From JBBATK01 sp040398805 (lineage in GTDB: Bacteria; Bacteroidota; Ignavibacteria; Kapaibacteriales; NICIL-2), in contig JBBATK010000002.1 of assembly GCA_040398805.1 (NCBI GenBank), positions 224,601-288,600 of the forward strand: 64,000 bases of DNA. Direction: 5' to 3'. Below the pieces are notes generated by a model. That model did no database searches. It had not been told where the DNA came from and was given only the letters and a program-made list of their open reading frames with translations. Both the position numbers and the translations under genes were made by a program. Shown one piece after another: positions 29,314 through 37,782 of this stretch (the stretch's first letter is position 1; each line of letters begins with the position of its first letter).

Positions 29314-29892
29314 ATGACGGACATGCAAGAACATTGCCATACCCGCTTTTTCTTCTCACATTCTATGGATGGAAGTATGATGACACCACCTGCTTGGCAA
29401 ACAACGATGACGGCCGTGGCCGGACAGTTGTACCGTTCTTTCGGGTATGCAACCGCTCAGGATAGGGCGGATGCGTTGCAAAACGCTCTTCTCCGCTTGC
29501 TTTCGCTCCAGAGGACTTCCGGTTTGAGCATGAATGACGACGATATGCGAAAGTGGCTGCAGTGCGTGGCCACGCGGATGTTGGTGGATGCCTATAGGGG
29601 CCGACGTCATCTTTTATGCTTCACGGATGTCTATTCGGCAGACGAGGAGACACCGACGGTGATCCGCGAGCCGGAGCTGGACAGCAAAGCGGGAGTGAGC
29701 GATATCGGTATGGATATCGGTGCGGCGCTGTTCCGCCTCTCGCCGTCGCTCCGGTTTCCGTTCGAACTGCACTCTCAAGGGTTCACGTGCGACGAGATAG
29801 CGGATATCCTTGATATCTCGCGCGATGCCGCTCATAAACGCGTTCAGCGTGCGCGTCGGGAGATGCGCCGCCACTTGCGTGACTATCTGTAA
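29314..29892 (+). CDS. ECF-type RNA polymerase sigma factor
   Basis: 192 residues from the ATG at 29314, which follows a GGAGAG ribosome-binding site. Region 2 is seen around DRADALQNALLRLLSLQ and WLQCVATRMLVDAYRGRR (about residues 48-110); region 4 is the helix-turn-helix SPSLRFPFELHSQGFTCDEI followed by ADILDISRDAAHKRVQRARR near the C-terminus. The linker between them (about 110-140) is longer than usual and acidic. No anti-sigma gene is adjacent: the next gene is on the opposite strand. In-frame starts further upstream (29155) would add an Arg-rich, unlikely extension. Target genes are unknown. Confidence 0.82.
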   Translation: MTDMQEHCHTRFFFSHSMDGSMMTPPAWQTTMTAVAGQLYRSFGYATAQDRADALQNALLRLLSLQRTSGLSMNDDDMRKWLQCVATRMLVDAYRGRRHLLCFTDVYSADEETPTVIREPELDSKAGVSDIGMDIGAALFRLSPSLRFPFELHSQGFTCDEIADILDISRDAAHKRVQRARREMRRHLRDYL

Positions 29893-30007
29893 TCTCGCCT
29901 TCTGCATGTCGCTCGGAACATGACGGGTACGCGGTCTTGGTTCGATTCGCAGTCCATTTCATTCCGTCGAGACAGGCATCCATGTCGGTTTCACGGGAGG
30001 TGAGTCG

Positions 30008-31585
30008 TCACGACACCGTCGTGCGATTCCCCTCCTTCCGCTCCTTCAACACCCGGATCATCCGCGTCCACACCTCGTCGAAGGGGATGACCTCCAGCAT
30101 GTCGTACTCCCCCCGATCATGCATCAGCCGCGCCGTCCGCAACTCGGTCCACAGCCGGGCACCTTTGACCTCGCAGCGACGCCAATCGAAACCGCAGTCG
30201 ATGAGCACATGAAGCAGTCGGACGAACACGTCCAGACGTCTGCTCACATGACGGAGCTTTTTCCGACGCAGGGTCTGCAGAGACTCGTCCCTCATCGACA
30301 ACCGTTCATAGCGTCCGTCCAAAAACTCGCTCAACACCCTCGCAATCACCTGCACCACATTGAATCCGGGTTCGTCCCGCCGCATCGCACCGTCCATCGT
30401 CGTCCGTCGTACGTCCAACGCAGCTGCATCATCGCGTGCCGCTCCACCGCCACGCGCGCCGTCATCCTCGCCGGAACTCATGCGAAGAAATCGCATATAG
30501 ACTTCGAGCACGCTCCAGGTGGTGAGGCGATGCTCATCGGACTCCGCGAGATGCCCTTTCATGGTCTTCCACAGTTCCTCGGCCTCGCGCACCCTTCCTG
30601 TCCTCAGCCACAGGACCATGGCGTGTTCCTGCACCTCGAACCACAGCGGCGTCCCGGTGCGCACCACCTGCTCACAGTCCCACAACAATCGCTCCGCACG
30701 CGCGTGGTCTCCGCTCCACACATGCGCCATCATCGCAGCCAAGGTCACCCGCACCATGCCCTGGCGCGTGCGCACGTGCGGATGGGTGCGGTAATACCGT
30801 TGCTGTTCTCCATGCAGGTCGATGATACCTTCGTAGTCCTGCGACCCCTTGTACCACGTGCAGCGCAGCGCAAACGAGGCCTCGACAAGCGAGTGCGTCT
30901 CGTAGGTCCGCCGGTCCGCTTCGATGGCCGACACGCCTTCGGCGATTTCCCTTCGCTCCCTTTCCGTGCATACCTCCCACAGGGAACGTGCCGGTGCGGA
31001 ATACACGCGCGTCCACGCACGCTCTTCGGCATCCCGTACGTTCCGCCAATACCCTAGCTCGTCGATGATCTTCTTCGAGGCCGAGTGATCGGCAGGATCG
31101 CTTCCGCATGCAAGCATCGCGTCCAAGCAGGTGATGATGAAGGAGGTCCACCCATGACGTCGGGCCATGCGTACCGCGCGGACGGCCAGGTGGCGCGCCG
31201 ACGCCATTTCACCCACGGTCATGAGCACATGGATCGCTTGCAGGTATCGGAGCAGGTCCGACCGTGAACTTTCCGCCTCGTCGGCATCGCTCCTTGTGAG
31301 CTTGCCCGCAGCGATGACATCCACGAGCCGGTCGTACAGGCGGGTCTTGACACTATGATAGGTGGTGATCGGTACATATCCCCGCTCTGGATATAACAGC
31401 GCGCGTGCCTCCTCATCGCTGCGCACCCGGCCTTCGCGCACGGCATACAACAGCTCCGCCACTTTCGTCGGATCATCGCCGTCGGCATCGGGTATGCGCC
31501 CCTCGGTCATCGACATACCCGGCAACAAGGCGACGTCGACGAGTGTCCGTATATGCTTCATTCCCAACCCCCGGAGAATGTCCAT
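30008..31585 (-). CDS. Helical-repeat protein of unknown function
   Basis: 525 residues, cytoplasmic (no signal peptide or membrane helix), almost entirely alpha-helical with TPR-like segments, for example ASARHLAVRAVRMARRHGW and TGRVREAEELWKTMKGHLAE. A Gly/Ala/Asp-rich low-complexity stretch lies near residues 378-392 (EDDGARGGGAARDDAAA). I do not recognise a named family. The start at 31585 is chosen because GGAG lies six nt upstream; ATGs at 31591 and 31561 are alternatives. It stands alone between the convergent sigma factor gene and the TPR-like protein on its own strand. Confidence 0.72.
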   Translation of the reverse strand: MDILRGLGMKHIRTLVDVALLPGMSMTEGRIPDADGDDPTKVAELLYAVREGRVRSDEEARALLYPERGYVPITTYHSVKTRLYDRLVDVIAAGKLTRSDADEAESSRSDLLRYLQAIHVLMTVGEMASARHLAVRAVRMARRHGWTSFIITCLDAMLACGSDPADHSASKKIIDELGYWRNVRDAEERAWTRVYSAPARSLWEVCTERERREIAEGVSAIEADRRTYETHSLVEASFALRCTWYKGSQDYEGIIDLHGEQQRYYRTHPHVRTRQGMVRVTLAAMMAHVWSGDHARAERLLWDCEQVVRTGTPLWFEVQEHAMVLWLRTGRVREAEELWKTMKGHLAESDEHRLTTWSVLEVYMRFLRMSSGEDDGARGGGAARDDAAALDVRRTTMDGAMRRDEPGFNVVQVIARVLSEFLDGRYERLSMRDESLQTLRRKKLRHVSRRLDVFVRLLHVLIDCGFDWRRCEVKGARLWTELRTARLMHDRGEYDMLEVIPFDEVWTRMIRVLKERKEGNRTTVS

Positions 31586-31696
31586 GAACATCTCCGTCCA
31601 ACATACGTCAGGGAATAATATGGAGGAAAAGATATTTACTGCGGAATTAAACAGCCGGAAGAGGTAATATCGGATTCCGCAACGTTCGGCCGCCGA

Positions 31697-32443
31697 TTAT
31701 TCCAGCTCGCGGATAAGCTCCAGCGCCTCTTGCTGACGCTTCTGGTCGCCGGGCTCTTGGGGCTTGAGGGAAGCGACTCGGCGCGCCACGGCGACGGCCT
31801 CCTGTTCGCGACCGCCCTCCGCCAAGCAGCGCGCATACTCGAGTTCGAACATGATGAAGTCCTTGCGCAACTCCCGAGCTTTCGAGAGATAGGTCATCGC
31901 CTCGTCATGATTACCCCAGCCCAGTCCCAAAGGAAGACGGATGAATTTGGGCTTGCGCTGGACATTAAGATGCGTCCGCCCGAGGATATAATACGCCGCC
32001 GCCAGACGCTGCGGAGTGTCGTTATGTAATTGTATGGCCTTCGTCGCATCGTCCCGCACCGACGTCACCACCCCGCCCACGGTGAAAATCCCTTTCGATA
32101 AGGCGATCTTCCCGTTGGCCGCGGCGCGATACACGTACGCGCCCATGCACGACCCGTTCTTCTGCAACGCCTTAGTGGCCGCATCGACGGCTTGGGTGTA
32201 CATGGAGCTTCGCTTCTGCTCGTCGGACTCCTGATCGGCCATGAGCACGAGTACCCGCGCCAAGCGGTACAACGCATGGCACGAGCCGCCATCTTCCTGT
32301 AGCGCCTTATCGATGGTCTGTTTCGCGCCGCGCACGTCCAGAGCTTCGATCTGGGTATCGAATTGCGCGCACAGTGCGTTCGTGTCCGCATGCAGGCGTG
32401 TGGCGAACACGGTAACGAGCAGGAGGAGGATCAGGGTTTTCAT
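31697..32443 (-). CDS. Exported TPR-like repeat protein
   Basis: 248 residues. The start at 32443 gives a signal peptide (MKTLILLLLVTVFATRLHA). The mature part is helical with TPR-type repeats: ALYRLARVLVLMADQES, AVDAATKALQKNGSCMGAY, RLAAAYYILGRTHLN and FIMFELEYARCLAEGGREQE. It resembles the periplasmic RMD/TPR proteins of FCB bacteria that tend to act as scaffolds; no partner can be named. The longer open frame upstream is antisense to the divergent permease and is not coding. It shares a 117-bp divergent promoter region with that permease. Confidence 0.78.
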   Translation of the reverse strand: MKTLILLLLVTVFATRLHADTNALCAQFDTQIEALDVRGAKQTIDKALQEDGGSCHALYRLARVLVLMADQESDEQKRSSMYTQAVDAATKALQKNGSCMGAYVYRAAANGKIALSKGIFTVGGVVTSVRDDATKAIQLHNDTPQRLAAAYYILGRTHLNVQRKPKFIRLPLGLGWGNHDEAMTYLSKARELRKDFIMFELEYARCLAEGGREQEAVAVARRVASLKPQEPGDQKRQQEALELIRELE

Positions 32444-32560
32444 CGTCAGGTGCCTTTGGTCGTGAAAAACAAGCTGCGCGAATATGCACCCGGTTCTCGA
32501 TGGCGAAAAACTATCTTGCACAGAACGGGGTCGTACTTCTTGACGAACACAGGGGACGCA

Positions 32561-33880
32561 ATGACTCATCGTCTGCGGACGTTCGACGTGACCATGCTGG
32601 TCGTTTCGCTGGTCATTGGCATAGGCATCTTCCGCACGCCGCAGATCGTGGCACTGCAAGCCGGCACGCTGCCGCTGTTCGCCCTGGCCTGGGTGCTGGG
32701 TGCGTTCTGCAGTATGTGCGGTGCGCTGACCTTCGCGCGCATCGGCACCCTGCATCCCGTCACCGGCGGGTTCTACTCCATCTTCAGCGAGTGCTATCAT
32801 CCGGGCTTCGCCTTCGCCATGAACTGGTCGCTCGTGGTCACCAACGCCGCCAGCATGGCGGGAGTGGCGCTCATCGGTGCGGAGTATCTTGCTCCGGTCA
32901 TCATTTCGGGACCCGTCACGCACGTGCATAAGGATGTCATCGTGGCCGTCACCGTCCTCTCCTTGTACATCGTCAACGTCCGCGGTCTCCGCTTGGGCGC
33001 TACGGCCCAGAACCTGTTCAGCGCCCTCAAGGTCATCCTCATCCTCGGTCTCTGTTCCCTGGTGTTCTTCCTCCCGGGTCAAACGAACAGGGAGATACCA
33101 CCACCTGCCGGGGCCACGTCCCCATGGTATGTCGCACTCGGCACCGCCCTCATCTCCGTGTTCTTCACCTACGGCGGATATCAAAGCACCATCAACATCG
33201 GGGCGGACGTGGAGAATCCGCGCACCACCTTCCCGCGCGGGATCATCGGTGCCATGCTAGTGGTCCTTGTCCTGTATGGCTGCGCCAACATCGCCTATGT
33301 GAACGTGCTCGGTTTCGAGACGGTGAAGACCACGCCGCTCGTCGCCGCCGCGTTGGCATCGAAACTGTTCGGAGACCACGGCATGCAGGTCACGGCGCTC
33401 ATCATCGTCGTGTCCGTCATCGGCTTTCTGAACTCCGGACTCATCTGTCTTCCGCAGACCATGACGGCCATGGCCGAGGACGGCATGTTGCCGTCGTACT
33501 TCTCTCGAACCGACCACGGGGACAAGGTCAGCGCGCGCACCCTCACCGTGTTCACCGCGCTCATGCTCGTCCAGTATTTCACCATGGGCACCTTCCAGCG
33601 TCTCATGAACTACGTGATGTTCACCGACTCCCTTTCCCTGGCCTTCGGGGCGGCCTGCGTCTATATCCTTGCACGGAACCGCAACGAACAACTCCCACTC
33701 TCGTCCCGGTTCTTCCATGTCGTCACCCCGGCCGTATTCATCGCCATCATGCTCGTCGTCACGCTGAACGTGACACTCTCCGAGCCCGCTAACGCCCTTG
33801 CCGGCCTTGCCGTTTTCACGGCAGGCGCAGCGGTCTTCGCCCTCCGTCGGGCACTTACCATTAAAGGTAAAAAGGTATAA
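32561..33880 (+). CDS. APC-superfamily amino acid permease
   Basis: Inner-membrane transporter of 439 residues with about twelve helices. The start at 32561 (MTHRLRTFDVTMLVV) follows AGGGGACGC. TM1 carries the unwound SLVIGIGIFRTPQIVA (family motif GxGIF), and TM6 SVFFTYGGYQSTINIGADVE contains the second broken-helix signature; NPRTTFPRGI follows. This layout is typical of LAT/SteT-like amino acid exchangers. The substrate is not readable. The next gene starts 142 bp downstream and is unrelated. Confidence 0.9.
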   Translation: MTHRLRTFDVTMLVVSLVIGIGIFRTPQIVALQAGTLPLFALAWVLGAFCSMCGALTFARIGTLHPVTGGFYSIFSECYHPGFAFAMNWSLVVTNAASMAGVALIGAEYLAPVIISGPVTHVHKDVIVAVTVLSLYIVNVRGLRLGATAQNLFSALKVILILGLCSLVFFLPGQTNREIPPPAGATSPWYVALGTALISVFFTYGGYQSTINIGADVENPRTTFPRGIIGAMLVVLVLYGCANIAYVNVLGFETVKTTPLVAAALASKLFGDHGMQVTALIIVVSVIGFLNSGLICLPQTMTAMAEDGMLPSYFSRTDHGDKVSARTLTVFTALMLVQYFTMGTFQRLMNYVMFTDSLSLAFGAACVYILARNRNEQLPLSSRFFHVVTPAVFIAIMLVVTLNVTLSEPANALAGLAVFTAGAAVFALRRALTIKGKKV

Positions 33881-34022
33881 TTATTAGTGTTTTATTTTTT
33901 CTTATCTCCGTTGATACGGACGTACATTCGTGGTAAATTAAATCTGTGAGTGTGCGACCATTCACAATCGTCGTGTTCCAACCGCTCTGGGAAGTCGATA
34001 TCGTCCACTGATCGGAATCCTG

Positions 34023-34286
34023 ATGCAGACCGTAGCCCGTTACCATGTCCGTGTATGTACCAATGTCTCGTGCGTCCTGCGTGGGGGAGACGAGGTGTTC
34101 GACAGTCTCTGCCAGCATGTCCGGTGCTATGATGCGGAAGCGGCCAAGGAGCATGCCGTGGTGGTGGAGCGCACCACATGTCTGGGTCACTGCACCCACG
34201 CGCCCGTCGTGGCGGTGAACGACGACCTGTACGAGGACGTCCATGTCAGCGACCTGCCCGACCTCTTCAAGGAACTCGGCATTTAG
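34023..34286 (+). CDS. Small NuoE-like thioredoxin-fold [2Fe-2S] ferredoxin
   Basis: 87 residues. Cysteines in CTNVSC (CX4C, near residues 12-17) and TTCLGHC (CX3C, near 53-57) match the four ligands of the thioredoxin-like [2Fe-2S] cluster of NuoE (complex I 24-kDa subunit); ERTTCLGHCTHAPVVAVND is the family second block. It lacks the N-terminal helical part of NuoE, so it is a stand-alone domain, as found in some hydrogenase or formate dehydrogenase partners. No redox enzyme gene adjoins; ileS begins about 207 bp downstream. Electron partner unknown. Confidence 0.82.
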   Translation: MQTVARYHVRVCTNVSCVLRGGDEVFDSLCQHVRCYDAEAAKEHAVVVERTTCLGHCTHAPVVAVNDDLYEDVHVSDLPDLFKELGI

Positions 34287-34493
34287 TCCTTCGACCCTCC
34301 CTCGCATGGCGCCTCCTGCGCACTCCCGTCATCCCTTCCAAACCGGCACTCCCTCTCTCGTCCGTCCCATCGGTTTCGCTCTCTGCCCCATAGGTGCGAT
34401 ATTTGCGCTCGCATCGCGACCACCTGCGGCGATCCTGAAGCCGCTTCGTGATGCATATGCCGTCTGTTCCCATACTACCGACCCGAAGCGCGT

Positions 34494-37400
34494 ATGTTCA
34501 ATCCCCTGCCGGAAAAAATCTCCTATCCCGAACTCGAGGAAAACATCCTGGATTTCTGGGAGACCAGTGGTGTGTTTCAGCAATCGCTCGAACAGCGCGA
34601 ACGCGAGAATGCGCCGTGGTTCAACTTCTATGAAGGACCTCCCACCGCCAATGGCGCGCCCGGTATCCACCATGTGATGGCACGCACGCTGAAGGACCTC
34701 GTGTGCCGCTATAAGACCATGCGCGGATTCTACGTACGACGTCAGGCGGGATGGGATACGCACGGTCTGCCCGTGGAGATCGCCGTGAGCAAGCAGCTGG
34801 GCCTGATCACGCGCGACGACATCGCCGCCTACGGTATCGACCGCTATAACAAGGCATGCCGCGATCTGGTGAACCACCACATCACCATGCAGGGCGGATG
34901 GCGCACACTGACCCGCCGCATGGGCTATTGGGTGGATATGGACAGCGCCTACGTTACCTGCACGAACGAGTACATCGAATCCGTGTGGTGGGCCCTGAAG
35001 CAGTACTTCGACAAAGGCCTCATCTATAAGGGATTCAAAGTGGTGCCGCAGTCGCCCACCATCGAAACCCCGCTTTCCTCGCACGAGCTTTCCTTGGGCT
35101 ATAAGGAAGTGCGCGATCCCAACGTGTATCTGCGCGTGAAGATCACGTCATCGCCCCGCACCGAGCTTGAAGGCGCATCCATCCTGGTGTGGACGACGAC
35201 GCCGTGGACGCTGTTCGCGAACGTGGCTCTGGCGGTAGGCGAGAAGATCGAGTACGCACATGTGCGCGTGACGACGCAGGTGGACGGCAGCGAGCAGGTG
35301 CATCACTATGTGCTTGCCACGTCGCGCCTGAGCATCCTGGACGGCAATGTGGAGGTGCTCGCCACCTTCAGCGGCAAGGACATTCTCGGCACGCGCTACG
35401 AGGCCGTCTTCCCCGATGTGGAGCTGGACCTTGCCGCGCATCCGAACGCACTGAGCGTGGTGAGCGGAGACTTCGTCTCCACCGACGACGGTACGGGCGT
35501 CGTGCACTTGGCGCCGGCCTTCGGTACCGACGACTTCGATGCGCAGAAGAAGTACGATCTTCCCATGCCCATCCACGTGACGCCCAACGGCCATTTCAAG
35601 GAGGTCATCAAGGACTTCGCCGGTCGCGCCATCAAGACGTTCACGTACACCGACGGCCGCACGGAAGAAGGCGCAGACAAGGACATCATCATCGCTCTGA
35701 AGAAAGCGGGTAAGATCCTGAAGTCGTCCATGGACTACCTGCACAACTACCCGCATTGCTGGCGCACCGGCAACCCCGTGATGTACTATGCGCGCGACTC
35801 CTGGTTCATCCGCTCTCCCGAGTACCGCGAGCGCATGATCGACCTCAACGCCACCATCACCTGGCAGCCCGAGGAGATCGGCAGCGGACGCTTCGGCAAC
35901 TGGCTGGACGAAGTGAAGGAATGGTCGCTCTCGCGCGACCGTTTCTGGGGAACACCGCTTCCCATCTGGGTGAGCGAGGACGGAAGCGATGCCTTCGCCG
36001 TGGGCTCCATCGACGAACTCACCCAAGGGTTCTATCTGACGCCCGGCGGCGGTCGCGTGCCCGTGGCAGTATCCGACGCCGAGCTGGACCTGCACCGTCC
36101 CTTCGTAGACAACATCGTGTTCGAGCGCAACGGCAAGACGTATCGCCGGGTGAGCGAGGTGATCGACGTGTGGTTCGACAGCGGCTCCATGCCCTTCGCG
36201 CAGTTCCATTATCCCTTCGAGAACAAGGAACTCTTCGAGAAATCCTTCCCCGCGGACTTCATCGCGGAAGGCATCGACCAGACGCGCGGTTGGTTCTATA
36301 CCCTGCATAACATCGCCACCGCCGTGTTCGACAAGCCCGCCTACAAGGCCGTCGTCGTGAACGAGCTCGTGCTCGACAAGGACGGCAAGAAGATGAGCAA
36401 GAGCTTGGGGAATACCGTGGACCCCTTCCTCATGATGAACACCTACGGCGCCGACGCCCTTCGCTGGTACTTCATGGTGAGCAATCCGCCCTGGAAGCCC
36501 ACGCGCTTCGCCGAGAAGGACATCTCCGACACCGTCATCGCGGACTTCTTCCGCTCGCTCACGAACACCTATGCCTTCTTCGCATTGTATGCGAACGTGG
36601 ACGGATTCACCGGCACGGAAGCGCAGGTACCCCTGAACGAACGTCCGGAGATCGACCGCTGGATCCTGTCTGCGCTGCAATCGCTGCGCACTTCCTACTG
36701 CGAGTTCATGGATGCCTACGATATCACGCGCGCGGCCCGTGCCGTTCAGGACTTCGTGCGCAACGACGTTTCGAACTGGTACGTGCGCCGCAACCGACGT
36801 CGTTTCTGGAAAGGCGAGAACGATGCCGATAAGACCGCGGCGTATCAAACCCTTCGCACGGTGCTCGTGGACGTAACGGAACTCATCGCACCTATCGCAC
36901 CCTTCCTTGCCGAAGAGCTGTATCAACGCCTGGCGGTCGACGGCGACGCCTCGTCCGTGCATCTGCGCACCTTGCATCCGGGCGACGCGACTGCCGTGGA
37001 TGCCGATCTGGAACGCCGCATGGCCACTGCACAACGCATCGTGTTCCTGGCGCGGTCGCTCCGGGAGAAATCCAAGATCAAGACACGCCAACCGTTGCAA
37101 CGCATCCTCGTGCCCGTGTTGAACCCGCAACAGCGCCGGGACATCCAGGCGGTGGAAAGTCTGATCTGCGAAGAGATCAACGTGAAAGGCATCGAGTATG
37201 TCACCGACGACGCCGGCATCGTGCGGCGAAGCGCCAAGGCGAACTTCAAGGTGATGGGCAAGAAGGCGGGCAAGGACATGAAAGCCATCGCCGATGTGAT
37301 CCGCACCTTCACGAACGACCACGTACGCGTGCTCCAACGTGGCGAGCACGTACCCGTCACCATCGGCGACACCACGTACGCCGTGGCGCTGGAGGATGTG

Positions 37401-37745
37401 GAGATCCTCTCCGAGGATATCGAGGGCTGGCTCGTGGCCAGCGAGGGCGAGACGACCGTGGCGCTTGATACCGAGCTGACGCCCGCACTCATCGCCGAAG
37501 GCCACGCGCGCGAGTTCGTGAACCGCGTGCAGAACCTTCGGAAGAAAGCAGGCCTGGATGTCACGGACCGTATCGTGATACGGTGCAGTACGTCCGACGC
37601 CATGCTTCGCGACGCCTTGACAAGCACCACGGAGTACATCTGTGCGGAAACACTGGCCCTTGGGCTGGAGTTCCACGAGCAGGTGGACGGCGAAGCCACG
37701 GACATCAACGAACTGTCCATGGTCGTGCAGGTAGAAAAGGCATAA
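34494..37745 (+). CDS. ileS: Isoleucine--tRNA ligase, type 2 (IleRS2) with swapped HIGH motif
   Basis: Class I synthetase of 1083 residues charging tRNA-Ile. The N-terminus FYEGPPTANGAPGIHHVMAR and the following WDTHGLPVEIAV are typical of the eukaryote-like IleRS2 group. The signature reads GIHH at residues 57-60 instead of HIGH (first and third residues exchanged). KMSKSLGN is intact at 633-640. The CP1 editing domain (about 190-400) shows WTTTPWTLFANVAL and GTGVVHLAPAFGTDDF. There is no C-terminal zinc module, as expected for type 2. Type 2 enzymes resist mupirocin. Reading frame intact; the 207-bp leader shows no T-box. It may head a cluster with the M16 peptidase gene 37 bp downstream. 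Confidence 0.96.
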   Translation: MFNPLPEKISYPELEENILDFWETSGVFQQSLEQRERENAPWFNFYEGPPTANGAPGIHHVMARTLKDLVCRYKTMRGFYVRRQAGWDTHGLPVEIAVSKQLGLITRDDIAAYGIDRYNKACRDLVNHHITMQGGWRTLTRRMGYWVDMDSAYVTCTNEYIESVWWALKQYFDKGLIYKGFKVVPQSPTIETPLSSHELSLGYKEVRDPNVYLRVKITSSPRTELEGASILVWTTTPWTLFANVALAVGEKIEYAHVRVTTQVDGSEQVHHYVLATSRLSILDGNVEVLATFSGKDILGTRYEAVFPDVELDLAAHPNALSVVSGDFVSTDDGTGVVHLAPAFGTDDFDAQKKYDLPMPIHVTPNGHFKEVIKDFAGRAIKTFTYTDGRTEEGADKDIIIALKKAGKILKSSMDYLHNYPHCWRTGNPVMYYARDSWFIRSPEYRERMIDLNATITWQPEEIGSGRFGNWLDEVKEWSLSRDRFWGTPLPIWVSEDGSDAFAVGSIDELTQGFYLTPGGGRVPVAVSDAELDLHRPFVDNIVFERNGKTYRRVSEVIDVWFDSGSMPFAQFHYPFENKELFEKSFPADFIAEGIDQTRGWFYTLHNIATAVFDKPAYKAVVVNELVLDKDGKKMSKSLGNTVDPFLMMNTYGADALRWYFMVSNPPWKPTRFAEKDISDTVIADFFRSLTNTYAFFALYANVDGFTGTEAQVPLNERPEIDRWILSALQSLRTSYCEFMDAYDITRAARAVQDFVRNDVSNWYVRRNRRRFWKGENDADKTAAYQTLRTVLVDVTELIAPIAPFLAEELYQRLAVDGDASSVHLRTLHPGDATAVDADLERRMATAQRIVFLARSLREKSKIKTRQPLQRILVPVLNPQQRRDIQAVESLICEEINVKGIEYVTDDAGIVRRSAKANFKVMGKKAGKDMKAIADVIRTFTNDHVRVLQRGEHVPVTIGDTTYAVALEDVEILSEDIEGWLVASEGETTVALDTELTPALIAEGHAREFVNRVQNLRKKAGLDVTDRIVIRCSTSDAMLRDALTSTTEYICAETLALGLEFHEQVDGEATDINELSMVVQVEKA

Positions 37746-37782
37746 AGGCACACCGTGTGCATCCTTGCCTCCATCCAATTCC

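Noticed and set aside
32444..33184. In-frame upstream extension of the TPR-like gene
   Set aside because: It is antisense to the permease, and a clear signal peptide starts at 32443.
34287..34493. A T-box leader before ileS
   Set aside because: No T-box sequence or terminator-antiterminator pair; the region is only pyrimidine-rich.
34662..34673. GIHH in IleRS as a sequencing error or pseudogene mark
   Set aside because: The frame is intact over 1083 codons, all other motifs are present, and the flanking context matches type 2 enzymes that have this form.
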